A DNA stretch of 64,000 bases, taken from assembly GCA_963751835.1 (NCBI GenBank), contig CAVVWD010000003.1, positions 1-64,000 of the forward strand, given 5' to 3'. Shown piece by piece: positions 33,318 to 42,519 of this stretch (positions are counted from its first letter, which is position 1; each line of letters opens with the position of its first letter). Made by a program: the position numbers and the translations under genes. The DNA is from JACVRW01 sp963751835. Lineage in GTDB: Bacteria; Actinomycetota; Thermoleophilia; Solirubrobacterales; Thermoleophilaceae. Under the pieces are notes generated by a model. That model worked only from the letters and a program-made list of their open reading frames with translations. It ran no database searches and was not told the origin of the DNA.

Positions 33318-33863
33318 ATGTACGGCTATCAGCAAGCGAACCCGCTCAGGCGACTCATGCGCCAGTCGGGCGCTTGGCCCGGGATACGGCAGTTCTACGC
33401 CCGAACCCTGCACCATCTCGATCGCTTGACCTACCGCCTTACGCGGGGGCGTGCCACCTTCGTCTCGTGGATCACGGGCATGCCGATCGTGTTCCTCACC
33501 ACGACCGGCAGGCGCAGCGGCATGCCCCGTACGCTGCCGCTCGTGGCGGTCCCGGACGGTGACCTCCTGATCGTGATCGCCTCCAACTACGGCCAGGAGC
33601 ACCATCCGGCCTGGTACCACAACCTGAAGGCGAACCCGCGTGTCACAGCCACGCTCGACGGGGTGGTCAGGGAGATGGCCGCACGCGAGCTCGAAGGCGA
33701 AGAGCGCGACCGTTGGTACGAGCGTGGAATCGAGATCTATCCCGGCTGGATCAGCTACCGCCGGCGTACGGCCGCGCACAGGCTCATCCCGGTGATCGAG
33801 CTCAGGCCGACCAGTGAGCCAGGCGCTGCCGGGCACGCTCGCGCAGAGGGATCGCGGCCGTAG
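33318..33863 (+). CDS. Deazaflavin (F420)-dependent nitroreductase-family protein
   Basis: A 181-residue protein from ATG 33318 of the DDN/DUF385 family (split beta-barrel). Conserved family segments are FLTTTGRRSGMPRTLPLVAVPDGD, shown here only by its key parts TTTGRRSG and PRTLPL, then ASNYGQEHHPAWYHNL and NPRVTATLDG. Members use reduced cofactor F420 to reduce quinones or nitro compounds, for instance Ddn of Mycobacterium tuberculosis. If correct, the organism makes F420, which fits an actinobacterium. It follows the methyltransferase gene by about 80 bases and is probably a separate unit. Confidence 0.85.
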   Translation: MYGYQQANPLRRLMRQSGAWPGIRQFYARTLHHLDRLTYRLTRGRATFVSWITGMPIVFLTTTGRRSGMPRTLPLVAVPDGDLLIVIASNYGQEHHPAWYHNLKANPRVTATLDGVVREMAARELEGEERDRWYERGIEIYPGWISYRRRTAAHRLIPVIELRPTSEPGAAGHARAEGSRP

Positions 33864-33903
33864 GCGGCCAGGCGGGCCAGCGACACCACCGCCTCGAGCG
33901 GCG

Positions 33904-34644
33904 TCATTCGAGGCGGTCGCACACGTGGACGCCGGTCCGGTAGGGAATCGTGACCGAGCCGGACGAGGCCAGCGTGCGAGCCGCGTCCAACACCCGCTCG
34001 CGCTCCGCCGCGGGCAGCGATGCGATGAAGCTCATCGAGCCGACCCGGTCTGCCATACCGTCCGCGTCTACGGTCTGTTCGTTCGAGAAGAAGCGCTCCT
34101 CGAGCGCGCCGAACAGGCGTGTGTGCTCGAAGGCGGCCCGCCAGGTGTCTTCGCGGTAGGTCGGCACGCCCGGACGGTGCTTTGCGAGCAGCGCCTCGAT
34201 CGCCCTGCCCACCCGCTCCTCGTCGACGAGCCGGTTCCAGACGAGCGCCAGCGCGCTTCCGGGACGCAGCACGCGGTGGATCTCGGCGAGGGCGGCGTCG
34301 CCGTCGAACCAGTGGAACGCCTGGCCGACGGTCACCGCGTCCGCCGCCCCGGCGGCGACCGGGATGCTCTCGGCGGTCCCGTCGAGCACGGTCGCCTCTT
34401 CCGGCAAGGCGGCCCGCATCGCGGCCACGGGCTCGACGGCGATCACCTCGGAGCCGCTCGCGAGCAGCGGCCTCGTGAGCTTGCCGGTCCCCGCGGCCAG
34501 ATCGATCACCGTTCGGCCGGGGCCGAGCTCCAGCCGGCGAGCCAAATGCTCGAGCGCGGCCGGCGGATACCCCGGCCGTCCACGCTCGTAGCGAGCCGCC
34601 GCCTCGCCGAAGCCCTGCTCCGCAATCGGGTGGAGGCGCGTCAT
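33904..34644 (-). CDS. SAM-dependent methyltransferase (Methyltransf_11 type)
   Basis: A 246-residue protein from ATG 34644, overlapping the upstream acetyltransferase stop (ATGA). The core has motif I VIDLAAGTGKLTRPL, acidic residue AVEPVAAM, motif II VLDGTAESIPVAAGAADAV and the marker AFHWFD, which is typical of a widespread cytosolic methyltransferase group related to trans-aconitate methyltransferase. The substrate is unknown. It is the last gene of the minus-strand run that starts with the rodZ-like gene. Confidence 0.83.
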   Translation of the reverse strand: MTRLHPIAEQGFGEAAARYERGRPGYPPAALEHLARRLELGPGRTVIDLAAGTGKLTRPLLASGSEVIAVEPVAAMRAALPEEATVLDGTAESIPVAAGAADAVTVGQAFHWFDGDAALAEIHRVLRPGSALALVWNRLVDEERVGRAIEALLAKHRPGVPTYREDTWRAAFEHTRLFGALEERFFSNEQTVDADGMADRVGSMSFIASLPAAERERVLDAARTLASSGSVTIPYRTGVHVCDRLE

Positions 34645-35219
34645 CGCGCGAGATCCTCGGGCAGCAGCGAGTACATGACGAGGTCCTCGCGCTCGCCGTG
34701 GCGGTAGCGGAAGCGCCGCAGCGTTCCCTCGCGCGTGAACCCCGCCCGCCGGGCGAGCGCGAGCGACGCAGAGTTGCGAGGGCTGGCGGTCAGCTCGATG
34801 CGCTCCAGGCCGAGCTGCTCGATCGCCCACCTCGACAGCAGCACGAGCGCCCTCGTCCCAACCCCGCGCCGGCGCGCCTCCTTGGCGACCCAGTAGCCGA
34901 TCTCCGCCTTCCGCTCCGGCCAGTCGAAGTTCATCAGCCCGATCGAGCCGAGCAGCTCGCCGTCTGGGTCGACAACCGCGAAGGAGATCCCGACCCCGGC
35001 GGCGCGATCCTCCTCGCGCGTCGCGATGAACTCGGTCGCATCGCGCTCGGTGTAGGCGTGCGGCACTGCCGTCCAGCGCGGGATCTCCGGGTCTTGGCAG
35101 GCCGCCGTGACCGCCGGGATGTCAGCGAGGCTCCAGGGGCGGAGCAGGACCTCTTCGTCGCTGAGCGGCGGAGCGGGAAGCGCGATCGCAGGCACGCCGC
35201 AACCGTACGCCAGCGGCAC
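34641..35219 (-). CDS. GNAT-family N-acetyltransferase, RimJ/RimL-like
   Basis: About 192 residues; the GTG at 35219 directly follows the thpR stop (TAAGTG), while a second GTG at 35195 begins closer to the conserved domain. Domain features are VLLRPWSLADIPAV at the start, FDWPERKAEIGYWVAKEARRRGVGTRALVLL (acetyl-CoA binding, here only the core R-R-R-G-V-G-T-R matters), and IELTASPRNSASLALARRAGF. Members acetylate ribosomal protein N-termini or small amines; a specific acceptor cannot be named. Confidence 0.84.
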   Translation of the reverse strand: MPLAYGCGVPAIALPAPPLSDEEVLLRPWSLADIPAVTAACQDPEIPRWTAVPHAYTERDATEFIATREEDRAAGVGISFAVVDPDGELLGSIGLMNFDWPERKAEIGYWVAKEARRRGVGTRALVLLSRWAIEQLGLERIELTASPRNSASLALARRAGFTREGTLRRFRYRHGEREDLVMYSLLPEDLAR

Positions 35220-35789
35220 TTACGGCTGATTCCCGGCCGGAGTGCGCGCGAGCGGCTCGTATAGGGCGCCCTGGGGGCGGAGCGTCGAGCGGTAGAGCGT
35301 GAGTGTGTCTCCCGGGAACGTGGTCGCGGGCGGCGCATCGGCCGGCAGCGGCGGCACACGGCGCTCACCCCGCTTGACGCGCGCAATCGTGATGTGTGGC
35401 CAAAAGGGGCGCTTCTCCGGCCGGTACCAGCGCCCGGCCTCGAGCGCGCCGGACACCGCGTCCTGAAGCGACCCCGCGCGGCCTTCCTCGTCGTCGAGAT
35501 CGAGCGCGAAGAGCCGCGGGGCGCGCGGTGGCAGCGGGCGCACCGCGGCGGGCGTCAGGAGCGGCGCGGCGCCGGCCGGGCGGGCGTCGAACGCCGCCCC
35601 GGCGATGTCCTCCGCCGCCGACTCGTCCTGCCAGCCGAGGAAGACGAGCGTCACGTGGAGCGCCTCGGCCCGCACCGGGCGCAGGTCGCGGCGACCGTCG
35701 ATCAGGACGTCACGCCACTCGGAGAGCTCCCTGCGCGCCTCGGCGGGCAGGTCGAGCGCCACGAACATGCGCGCCCGTGGACCGCTCAC
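35220..35789 (-). CDS. thpR: RNA 2',3'-cyclic phosphodiesterase (ThpR/LigT)
   Basis: A 189-residue 2H phosphoesterase. The two catalytic H-x-T-x motifs are visible as LHVTLVFLG and PHITIARVK, and the protein opens with RMFVALDLP, a common start of the family. It opens 2',3'-cyclic phosphates on RNA and can ligate tRNA halves in vitro. The GTG start overlaps the cinA stop (GTGA). The combination cinA-thpR-recA in one region recurs in other bacteria. Confidence 0.88.
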   Translation of the reverse strand: MSGPRARMFVALDLPAEARRELSEWRDVLIDGRRDLRPVRAEALHVTLVFLGWQDESAAEDIAGAAFDARPAGAAPLLTPAAVRPLPPRAPRLFALDLDDEEGRAGSLQDAVSGALEAGRWYRPEKRPFWPHITIARVKRGERRVPPLPADAPPATTFPGDTLTLYRSTLRPQGALYEPLARTPAGNQP

Positions 35790-37063
35790 GGGAGCCCGTC
35801 AGCGCCCGTCAGCGCGCGTCTCAGCAGATGCATGCCCACGGTGGTTGCGCGGTCACGGATGTCGGCTCGGTCGCCCGGCAACACGGCGCGCCGGGTCAGC
35901 GTCTCGCCCGAGCCGAGCCTGACACTCCAGACCACCGTCCCCACAGGCTTCTCCTCGCTGCCCCCGTCCGGCCCGGCGATCCCCGTTATCGCAATCGCCG
36001 TGTCGGACTCGAAGCGCTCCAGCGCTCCGGCGGCCATCGCGTCCGCGACCTCCTCGGACACCGCCCCGTGCGCCTCGATCAGCGCGGCGTCCACGCCGAG
36101 CAGGTCCGTCTTGGCCTCGTTCGCGTATGCCACTACCCCGCCGGCCACGTACGCGGACGATCCCGGCCGGTCGGTGAGCCGTGCCGCGAGCAGCCCGGCC
36201 GTGCAGGACTCCGCGGTCGCCACCCGCCTCCCCGCCAGCAGCGTCGCCACCTGGTCGTCCACCCGCGAGCCGTCCTCCGAGAAGATCTCGCGCGCGTGGC
36301 GCTCGCGCAGCAGCCCGAGCAGCTCCCCGTACGCGTCCGCGGCGTCCGGCTCATAGCGCGTGACCATCTCGATCTCCCCGCGCCGGAGGCAGGTGGTGAT
36401 CTCGAGCCGCTCGAAGCCGGCGACCTGGAGCTCGGCGTCGCGCAGCGTCTCGGCCAGGGCGGACTCCGGCAGCCCGAACATGCGCACCATGGCCTGGTCG
36501 TAGGAGGTCCGTCCCGCGATCGCGGCCTGGACAGGCTCGCTCTCCACGGCCACCGCCCACATCGGCTGCAGCTCGCGCGGCGGCCCCGGCAGCACCACCA
36601 CCGTGGGCTCCCCGGGGACGATCACGCCCGGCGCGGTTCCGACCGGGTCGATCACCGTCGCGCCCTCGGGGATCAGTGCCTGCTTGCGGTTGGCGGCTCT
36701 CATCGCCTCCGGGTCCCAGTGCCGAAAGCGCTTCATGAGCGGCACGAGGATCTCGTGGATGCGTTGCTCGAGCCGCTCGTCGAGCAAGAGCGGGCGGCCG
36801 CTGAAGCGGGCCACCACCTCGACGGTCATGTCGTCCGCGGTCGGGCCGAGGCCGCCGCTCGTGAGGATCAGGTCGACTCCCTGGCCGGCGAGGAACCGCA
36901 GCTGGGCCTCGATGTCCTGCGGCCGGTCTCCGCAGATCGTGATGTGCGCGAGCTCCACGCCGAGCTCGAGCAGGCGGTCTGACAGCCACGGGCCGTTGCG
37001 GTCGCGCACCCGGCCGCTGAGGACCTCCGTGCCGGTGACGACTATGCCGGCCCGTGCGCTCAC
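35786..37063 (-). CDS. cinA: CinA-family nicotinamide-nucleotide amidohydrolase
   Basis: About 425 residues from GTG 37063, overlapping the stop of the rodZ-like gene. The N-terminal MoCF-like domain (VVTGTEVLSG, LTSGGLGPTADDMT) carries ADP-ribose pyrophosphatase-type activity in some CinA proteins, and the C-terminal PncC domain (ATAESCTAGLLAARL, VVAYANEAK, TGIAGPDGGSEEKPVGTV) deamidates nicotinamide mononucleotide to nicotinic acid mononucleotide. It is part of the pyridine nucleotide cycle and classically sits upstream of recA, as here with a small insertion of other genes. Confidence 0.93.
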   Translation of the reverse strand: MSARAGIVVTGTEVLSGRVRDRNGPWLSDRLLELGVELAHITICGDRPQDIEAQLRFLAGQGVDLILTSGGLGPTADDMTVEVVARFSGRPLLLDERLEQRIHEILVPLMKRFRHWDPEAMRAANRKQALIPEGATVIDPVGTAPGVIVPGEPTVVVLPGPPRELQPMWAVAVESEPVQAAIAGRTSYDQAMVRMFGLPESALAETLRDAELQVAGFERLEITTCLRRGEIEMVTRYEPDAADAYGELLGLLRERHAREIFSEDGSRVDDQVATLLAGRRVATAESCTAGLLAARLTDRPGSSAYVAGGVVAYANEAKTDLLGVDAALIEAHGAVSEEVADAMAAGALERFESDTAIAITGIAGPDGGSEEKPVGTVVWSVRLGSGETLTRRAVLPGDRADIRDRATTVGMHLLRRALTGADGLP

Positions 37064-37809
37064 GCGCAGGGCCGCTCGCCGAGCGGCAGCGGCCGGCGGC
37101 CGCGGACGGTGAACTCGAACCCGATCGGGTTCGGTCCCGTCGCGACCGGAACCGGCCGGCCGTTCTTTCGGATCTGCACGTCCGTCTTGCCGAGGTTCAC
37201 GCGCAGCAGCTTGCCGCGGAAGGTCTGTGGCGCGTCGATCGTGTTCTCGAAGATCACGGGCGTGCCGGCGCCGCGGTCCACGCACACATATGTGGGCGTG
37301 ATCGGGGCGATCCTGAGCACCACCCGCCTCGGCCGGCGCCGCTCAGGGCGCTGGTCGCGGCGCGACGTCGTCTCGGTCTGCGGCGTCGTCTCGGCCGCCT
37401 CTCCCCCGCTGCCCTCGTCGTCGCTCGAGAGCAACCCGATTCCGACCAGCGCCGCCACCACGGCCACCAGGATCAGCAGGAGCAGCGAGCCGGGGCCGGG
37501 CCTCGGCCCCCGCCTGCGCCGGTCGCGAGCGAGCCCCGGCGGCCCGAGCGACTGGAGGTGGTCGACCTCGTCCCCCGACTCGTAGTTGGCCCGGTACTCC
37601 TCCAGGAGCACGTGGGGATCAAGCCCGAGAGCCTCCGCGTACGTGCGCAGGAAGGTCTTGACGAACGTGGGCCCGGGAAGCATCCCGAATTCCTCGTTTT
37701 CGAGCGCGCGCAGGTACTTGGCCCTGATCTTCGTGCGTGCCTCGACGTCGGCGATGTCGAGGCGCTGGCGCATCCGCGCCTCGCGCAACGTGTCGCCGAT
37801 GGTCGCCAT
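37060..37809 (-). CDS. RodZ-like helix-turn-helix membrane protein (DUF4115 type)
   Basis: A 249-residue protein. The N-terminus (about 1-70) is a Cro/C1-type helix-turn-helix with LREARMRQRLDIADVEARTKI and ALENEEFGMLPGPTFVKTFLRTYAEALGL. A transmembrane helix (about 107-127) leads to a C-terminal extracytoplasmic beta domain (about 170-240). RodZ connects MreB with the cell-wall elongation machinery; in actinobacteria the homologue is found beside cinA and recA, as in this window. Start ATG 37809. Confidence 0.84.
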   Translation of the reverse strand: MATIGDTLREARMRQRLDIADVEARTKIRAKYLRALENEEFGMLPGPTFVKTFLRTYAEALGLDPHVLLEEYRANYESGDEVDHLQSLGPPGLARDRRRRGPRPGPGSLLLLILVAVVAALVGIGLLSSDDEGSGGEAAETTPQTETTSRRDQRPERRRPRRVVLRIAPITPTYVCVDRGAGTPVIFENTIDAPQTFRGKLLRVNLGKTDVQIRKNGRPVPVATGPNPIGFEFTVRGRRPLPLGERPCA

Positions 37810-37847
37810 GAGGCGCGTAGTGTGATGGATCGTCCCTGGCCGAGGCC

Positions 37848-40274
37848 CTACTCCTCGGCGGGCGTGGCCACGGCGGCCTCGCCGAGATTCTCGAGCACCC
37901 TGGGCAGGTCGGCCTCGGTGATCAGGACCTGGCGCGCCTTGGAGCCCTCGTAGCCGGAGATCACGCCGCGGCGCTCCATCATGTCGATCAGCCGGCCGGC
38001 ACGCGTGTAGCCGACCCGCAGGCGCCGCTGCAGCATCGACGTCGACGCGCTGCCCATCTGGACGACGGTTGCGATGGCGTCGGCCAGGAGCTCGTCCTGG
38101 TCGGGATCGAAGTCGCCCTCGGGGGCGCCCTCGTCCTCCTCGGGCTCAACGGCCTCGAGCAGCTCCTCCTGGAGCTCCGGCTCACCCTGGCGGCGCCAGT
38201 GATCGGTGAGCTTCTCGATCTCCTCCTCGGCGATGAAGGCGCCCTGGATGCGCGCCGAGCGCGACTCGCCGGACGGCCGGAACAGCATGTCGCCCTGTCC
38301 CAGCAGCGACTCGGCGCCGTTCTGGTCGAGGATCACGCGTGAGTCCGTCTGGGAGGAGACCGCGAATGCGATCCGGGCGGGGACGTTCGCCTTGATCATG
38401 CCGGTGATCACATCCGCGCTCGGGCGCTGGGTGGCGAGCACGAGGTGGATGCCGACGGCGCGCGATTTCTGCGCCAGCCGGATGATCGAGTCCTCCACGT
38501 CGGCCGGCGCGACCATCATCAGGTCGGCGAGCTCGTCGATCACGCACAGGATGTAGGGAAGCGGCGCCTCGCCCTCCCTCGCGCGCACGCGGTTTAGCTC
38601 GACGAGGTTGCGCGTCTTGGAGCGGCTCATCACGCCGTAGCGTTCCTCCATCTCCTTGATCAGGTTGCCGAGCACGTTGGCGGCGAGCCGCGGGCTCGTC
38701 ACCACCGGCGTGAGCAGGTGCGGGATGCCCTCGTAGTGGTTCAACTCGACGCGCTTGGGGTCGACGAGGACCATGCGCACGTCGTTCGGCGAGGAGCGCA
38801 GCAGCACGCTCGAGAGCATCGCGTTCACGCAGCCCGACTTTCCCGAGCCGGTCGTGCCGGCGATCAGGATGTGCGGCTGCTTGGCGAGGTCGGTGCCGAT
38901 CGCCTTGCCGGCGATGTCCTTGCCGAGCCACACCGACAGCGGGGACCAGCCCCGCGGCGCCTCCTGGAAGACGTCGCCCAGATGCACCATCTTGCGCACC
39001 CTGTTCGGAACCTCCACCCCGACCGCCGTCTTGCCCGGGATCGGCGCCAGGATGCGCACCTGCTCGGCGGCGAGCGCATAGGCGATGTCGTCCTTCAGCT
39101 GGGCGACCTTGGACATCTTGATCCCCGGCGCCAGCCGCAGCTCGTAGCGCGTGACGTGTGGGCCGCTGACCGTCCCGATCACGCGCGCGTCCACGTTGAA
39201 GTGGCCGAGCGCCTCCGTCAGCTGCGCTCCCGTGCGCTCGATTCCCTTCGTGTCGAGTCGCTGGGGGTGGTTCGAGCGCTTGAGGAACGCCGGCTGCGGC
39301 ATGCGGTAGTCGAGGTCGTCCGACTCGGTGACGAGCGAGCGGCGGTTGCCCATCGGGGTGAGCTGCTCCTGGGGCGGATCGCTCTCCGCGTCGAGCTCCT
39401 CGGGCTCGTCCAGCGGCGGCTTCTGCCCGGGCTCGTCGTGAACGACCGGCTCGTCGTAGTCATCCTCGCCCCCGCAGCCGTCCGGATCGCGGGCGGCGGC
39501 GTCGAGTGCGGGCGCCTCGACGTGGGTCGCGCGCACGACCGGCTCCCGGTCCTCGGGCTCGGGCGGCTCCATCCGCTCGCGCTCGGGAGGAAGATGGTCG
39601 ACGAGCCTGGGCAGCCGCTCGGTGGGCAGGTTGAGCGTGTGCGCGGTCCGGCGCATGCGCTCGCCGGTCCCCGCCGCGACCACGCGCGTGCGGCCCACGA
39701 TCCCGGCGATCGAGGCCCCGGTCAGGAGCAGCACACCCGCAAGCAGCAGAAACACGAACAGGATGTGAGAGCCCGCCTCGGAGAACAGCTTGCTCGACGC
39801 CCAGAAGAGCGACTCGCCGGCGAGCCCGCCGTGGCGCTCGAGGTATGCGGCGTCCAGGAAGCCGTCGCGCGGGGTGTCCCCGGGCCCGAGTCCAAGCGAG
39901 CCGGCCGCGAACCCGAGCGTGAGCCCGGCGGCCAGGCAGAGGGCGCCCGCCTTGACCGGATGCAGGCTGGGCAGCGCCGGGCGCATGATCAGGAGCCCGC
40001 CGGCCGCCAGCAGTGCGACCGGAGCGGCGTAGGCGACCACCCCGAACAGGAAGAGCAGCGCGTCCGTCAGGGCCTCCCCCACCTCGCCTCCGGCCCAGCC
40101 CAGGTAGAAGATGCAGCCGAAGAAGGCCGCGAACGCGACCAGGCCGAGCCCGATCAGGTCATAGTGGCGCTGCTCGAGCCGGAGAAGTTCGAAGCTCGGC
40201 AGGAAACCGCGCGTACGGCGGCGCTTGCGGCGGCGGGATGCAGCCATCCAGGGGAGCTTCGACGGCGGCGCCAT
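37848..40274 (-). CDS. ftsK: DNA translocase FtsK/SpoIIIE
   Basis: An 808-residue protein. The N-terminal third has four to five membrane helices (about 35-190), followed by an acidic proline-rich linker (about 225-320). The motor has alpha and beta domains with Walker A AGTTGSGKSGCVNAML, Walker B ILCVIDELADLMMVA, and VLATQRPSADVITG. A winged-helix gamma domain (MGSASTSMLQRRLRVGYTRAGRLIDMMERRG) ends the protein and would read the KOPS-type polar DNA sequences. It pumps chromosome ends through the division septum. ATG 40274 has a closer ribosome binding site than the internal ATG at 40247. Confidence 0.94.
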   Translation of the reverse strand: MAPPSKLPWMAASRRRKRRRTRGFLPSFELLRLEQRHYDLIGLGLVAFAAFFGCIFYLGWAGGEVGEALTDALLFLFGVVAYAAPVALLAAGGLLIMRPALPSLHPVKAGALCLAAGLTLGFAAGSLGLGPGDTPRDGFLDAAYLERHGGLAGESLFWASSKLFSEAGSHILFVFLLLAGVLLLTGASIAGIVGRTRVVAAGTGERMRRTAHTLNLPTERLPRLVDHLPPERERMEPPEPEDREPVVRATHVEAPALDAAARDPDGCGGEDDYDEPVVHDEPGQKPPLDEPEELDAESDPPQEQLTPMGNRRSLVTESDDLDYRMPQPAFLKRSNHPQRLDTKGIERTGAQLTEALGHFNVDARVIGTVSGPHVTRYELRLAPGIKMSKVAQLKDDIAYALAAEQVRILAPIPGKTAVGVEVPNRVRKMVHLGDVFQEAPRGWSPLSVWLGKDIAGKAIGTDLAKQPHILIAGTTGSGKSGCVNAMLSSVLLRSSPNDVRMVLVDPKRVELNHYEGIPHLLTPVVTSPRLAANVLGNLIKEMEERYGVMSRSKTRNLVELNRVRAREGEAPLPYILCVIDELADLMMVAPADVEDSIIRLAQKSRAVGIHLVLATQRPSADVITGMIKANVPARIAFAVSSQTDSRVILDQNGAESLLGQGDMLFRPSGESRSARIQGAFIAEEEIEKLTDHWRRQGEPELQEELLEAVEPEEDEGAPEGDFDPDQDELLADAIATVVQMGSASTSMLQRRLRVGYTRAGRLIDMMERRGVISGYEGSKARQVLITEADLPRVLENLGEAAVATPAEE

Positions 40275-40353
40275 GCTCCCTCCCGGATCAGGGCTGGATC
40301 GAGCGCGTCAACGCCGCACAAATCCTGGCGCGCTCGGACGCGCGCTCCCTACC

Positions 40354-41046
40354 ATGGACGGGGTGAGTGGTCGCCCAAGAGTGCTGGTCGTCGAAGACGA
40401 CCTGGATATCGCCGGTGTCCTGCGCCGCTCGCTCGACAAGGAGGGCTACGAGGTCCGGATCGCGCCCGACGGCGAGGCGGCGCTCGACGAGGCCGGCGTG
40501 TTCGAGCCGGACGCCGTCGTCCTCGACCTCGGGCTGCCCAAGCTCGACGGCGTCGAGGTGTGCCGCCGGCTGCGCGCTGACGGTGACGTGCCGATCCTCA
40601 TCCTTACGGCCCGCGACGCGATCGACGCAAGGGTCGAGGGGCTCGACTCGGGTGCTGACGACTACCTCGTCAAGCCGTTCGAGCGCGACGAGCTGCTCGC
40701 GCGCATGCGCGCCCTGCTGCGCCGGCGGCCGCCACGCGGCAGCGCCTTCATGGTCGTCGGCGACCTCCGCCTGAATCCCGACACGCGCGAGGTCTTCCGT
40801 GACGAGCGGCAGCTCGACCTCACGGCGCGCGAGTTCGAGCTCCTCGAATACCTCATGCGCAACGCCCGGATCGTGGTATCGCGCCAGGCGCTGCTCGACG
40901 AGGTGTGGGGCTATCACCCGTTCGCCGAGACCAACACGGTCGACGTCTTCATCTCGAACCTCCGCCGCAAGCTCGAGGAGGGCGGCGAGCCGCGCGTGCT
41001 CCACACCATGCGCGGGGCGGGCTACGTGATCAGGGAGCAGCCATGA
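40354..41046 (+). CDS. OmpR/PhoB-family response regulator
   Basis: About 230 residues from ATG 40354. The receiver domain has the acidic pair VLVVEDDLD, the phospho-acceptor Asp in VVLDLGLPKLDG, the conserved Thr in ILILTARDA and Lys in YLVKPFERDE. The output domain is a winged helix (LDLTAREFELLEYL ... NTVDVFISNLRRKLEE). It overlaps the kinase gene by four bases (ATGA) and so forms a two-component pair with it. The signal and targets are unknown. It starts 79 bases from the divergent ftsK gene. Confidence 0.93.
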   Translation: MDGVSGRPRVLVVEDDLDIAGVLRRSLDKEGYEVRIAPDGEAALDEAGVFEPDAVVLDLGLPKLDGVEVCRRLRADGDVPILILTARDAIDARVEGLDSGADDYLVKPFERDELLARMRALLRRRPPRGSAFMVVGDLRLNPDTREVFRDERQLDLTAREFELLEYLMRNARIVVSRQALLDEVWGYHPFAETNTVDVFISNLRRKLEEGGEPRVLHTMRGAGYVIREQP

Positions 41047-42506
41047 GGACGCGGCTGCCGATCAAGGTCAAGGTCGCCGTGGTCACCGCGGCGCTCACCT
41101 TCGTCATCCTCAGCCTTTTCGCCACCGTCATCGGCGCGCTCGCCGAGAACCGGATCAGCGCCGGATTCGAGAACGACCTGCGCGCTACGGCGGTCGATCT
41201 TCAAGAGCAGCTCGATCTAACGCGGACCAATGACGGCCTCTTCGACCTCTCGCCAAGCGACCGTGACCTGATCCGCGGCTTCGCCGCGGGCGGGGCGATG
41301 GTTCGCGTGCTCCTGCCCGGCGACCGCGTGTACACCACCAGCCCCCGTGAGCTCGGTCCGCCGATCGAGGGCGTGACCGATGCGGGCGACTTCCGAGTGG
41401 TGTCGCGCCGGATCGTGGTTCCTGACGTGGAGCGCACCGGCACCTTCGACCTGATTCCGCTTCCGGTTGCCCGCGGGATCGGGTGGGTCCAGTACGCCAA
41501 GACCGAGTCGAGCGTACAGACGACCATCAACCGCGTGCGCCTGTTCCTCGCGTTCGGGGTGCTTGGGGGTACCGCGCTCGCCTTCCTCGGCGGGCTGCTT
41601 GTGGCCCGGCGCGCGATGCGCCCCATCTCCGGGCTAACGCGCGCGGCGCGCGAGGTCGCCCGTACGCGCGATCCCGACGTGCGGCTGCCAAAGCCGCTCG
41701 CCAACGACGAGGTGTCGGAGCTCGCCTACACGCTCGAGGACATGCTGCGTGAGCTGAGCGCTGCGCGCGCCGAGACCGAGGCGACCCTGGAACGCCAGCG
41801 GGCCTTCGTGGCGGACGCCTCGCATGAGCTGCGGACGCCGCTCACAAGCATCCTCGCCAACCTCGAGCTGCTCGAGTCCGAGCTCGACGGGGAGCAGAGC
41901 GAGATGGCGGAGTCCGCGCTGCGCTCCTCGCGCCGCATGCGCCGTCTCGTGGCCGACCTGCTGCTCCTCGCGCGAGCCGACGCCGGCCGCAAGGCCCCGC
42001 GTGTAGCGATCGACCTCGCGGCCGTGGCACGCGAAGCAGCCACGGAAGCGACGGCGCTCTCTGCCGACCATCCGGTTTCGATCGATGCTCCCGAGCCGGT
42101 CATGGTCGACGGCGTGGCCGACGATCTCCACCGGCTCGCCGGCAACCTCGTGGAGAACGCGTTCATCCACACACCCGCGGGCACCCCGGTCACGGTCTCG
42201 GTGCGCCGTGAGGCCGACCAGGCCGTGCTCGAGGTCTCCGACCGCGGCCCAGGCGTGCCGCTGTCCATGCGCGAACGCGTGTTCGAGCGCTTTGCGCGCG
42301 GGGACAGCGATGCGGCGCCAAGAGGCGGCAGCGGGCTCGGTCTCGCGATCGTTCGCGCGGTCGCAGACGCCCACGGCGGATCGGTCGAGCTTGGCGATGC
42401 GGAGGGCGGCGGGGCCCGCTTCACCGTCACGCTCCCCGTGGCGACGGCGCGCTCCGATTTGCCCGCTAGCGTGTTGACGCGTAGAGAACCGATCCCGGAT
42501 TCCTGA
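41043..42506 (+). CDS. Sensor histidine kinase
   Basis: A 487-residue kinase from ATG 41043. Two membrane helices (about 12-33 and 160-185) flank an extracytoplasmic sensing region; a HAMP domain follows (about 185-238), then the phospho-acceptor helix FVADASHELRTPLTSIL and the ATPase domain with the N box LVENAFIHTP, the D box DRGPGVP and GGSGLGLAIVRAVADAHGG. It phosphorylates the response regulator encoded just upstream. The layout is that of envelope-stress kinases of the MprB/BaeS type, but the stimulus is not evident. The decapeptide-repeat protein gene begins 13 bases downstream and may be co-transcribed. Confidence 0.93.
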   Translation: MRTRLPIKVKVAVVTAALTFVILSLFATVIGALAENRISAGFENDLRATAVDLQEQLDLTRTNDGLFDLSPSDRDLIRGFAAGGAMVRVLLPGDRVYTTSPRELGPPIEGVTDAGDFRVVSRRIVVPDVERTGTFDLIPLPVARGIGWVQYAKTESSVQTTINRVRLFLAFGVLGGTALAFLGGLLVARRAMRPISGLTRAAREVARTRDPDVRLPKPLANDEVSELAYTLEDMLRELSAARAETEATLERQRAFVADASHELRTPLTSILANLELLESELDGEQSEMAESALRSSRRMRRLVADLLLLARADAGRKAPRVAIDLAAVAREAATEATALSADHPVSIDAPEPVMVDGVADDLHRLAGNLVENAFIHTPAGTPVTVSVRREADQAVLEVSDRGPGVPLSMRERVFERFARGDSDAAPRGGSGLGLAIVRAVADAHGGSVELGDAEGGGARFTVTLPVATARSDLPASVLTRREPIPDS

Positions 42507-42519
42507 AGGAGCCTCCCCC

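Noticed and set aside
38718..40580. 620-codon plus-strand open frame opposite ftsK
   Set aside because: Antisense to a complete FtsK and lacks any family similarity.
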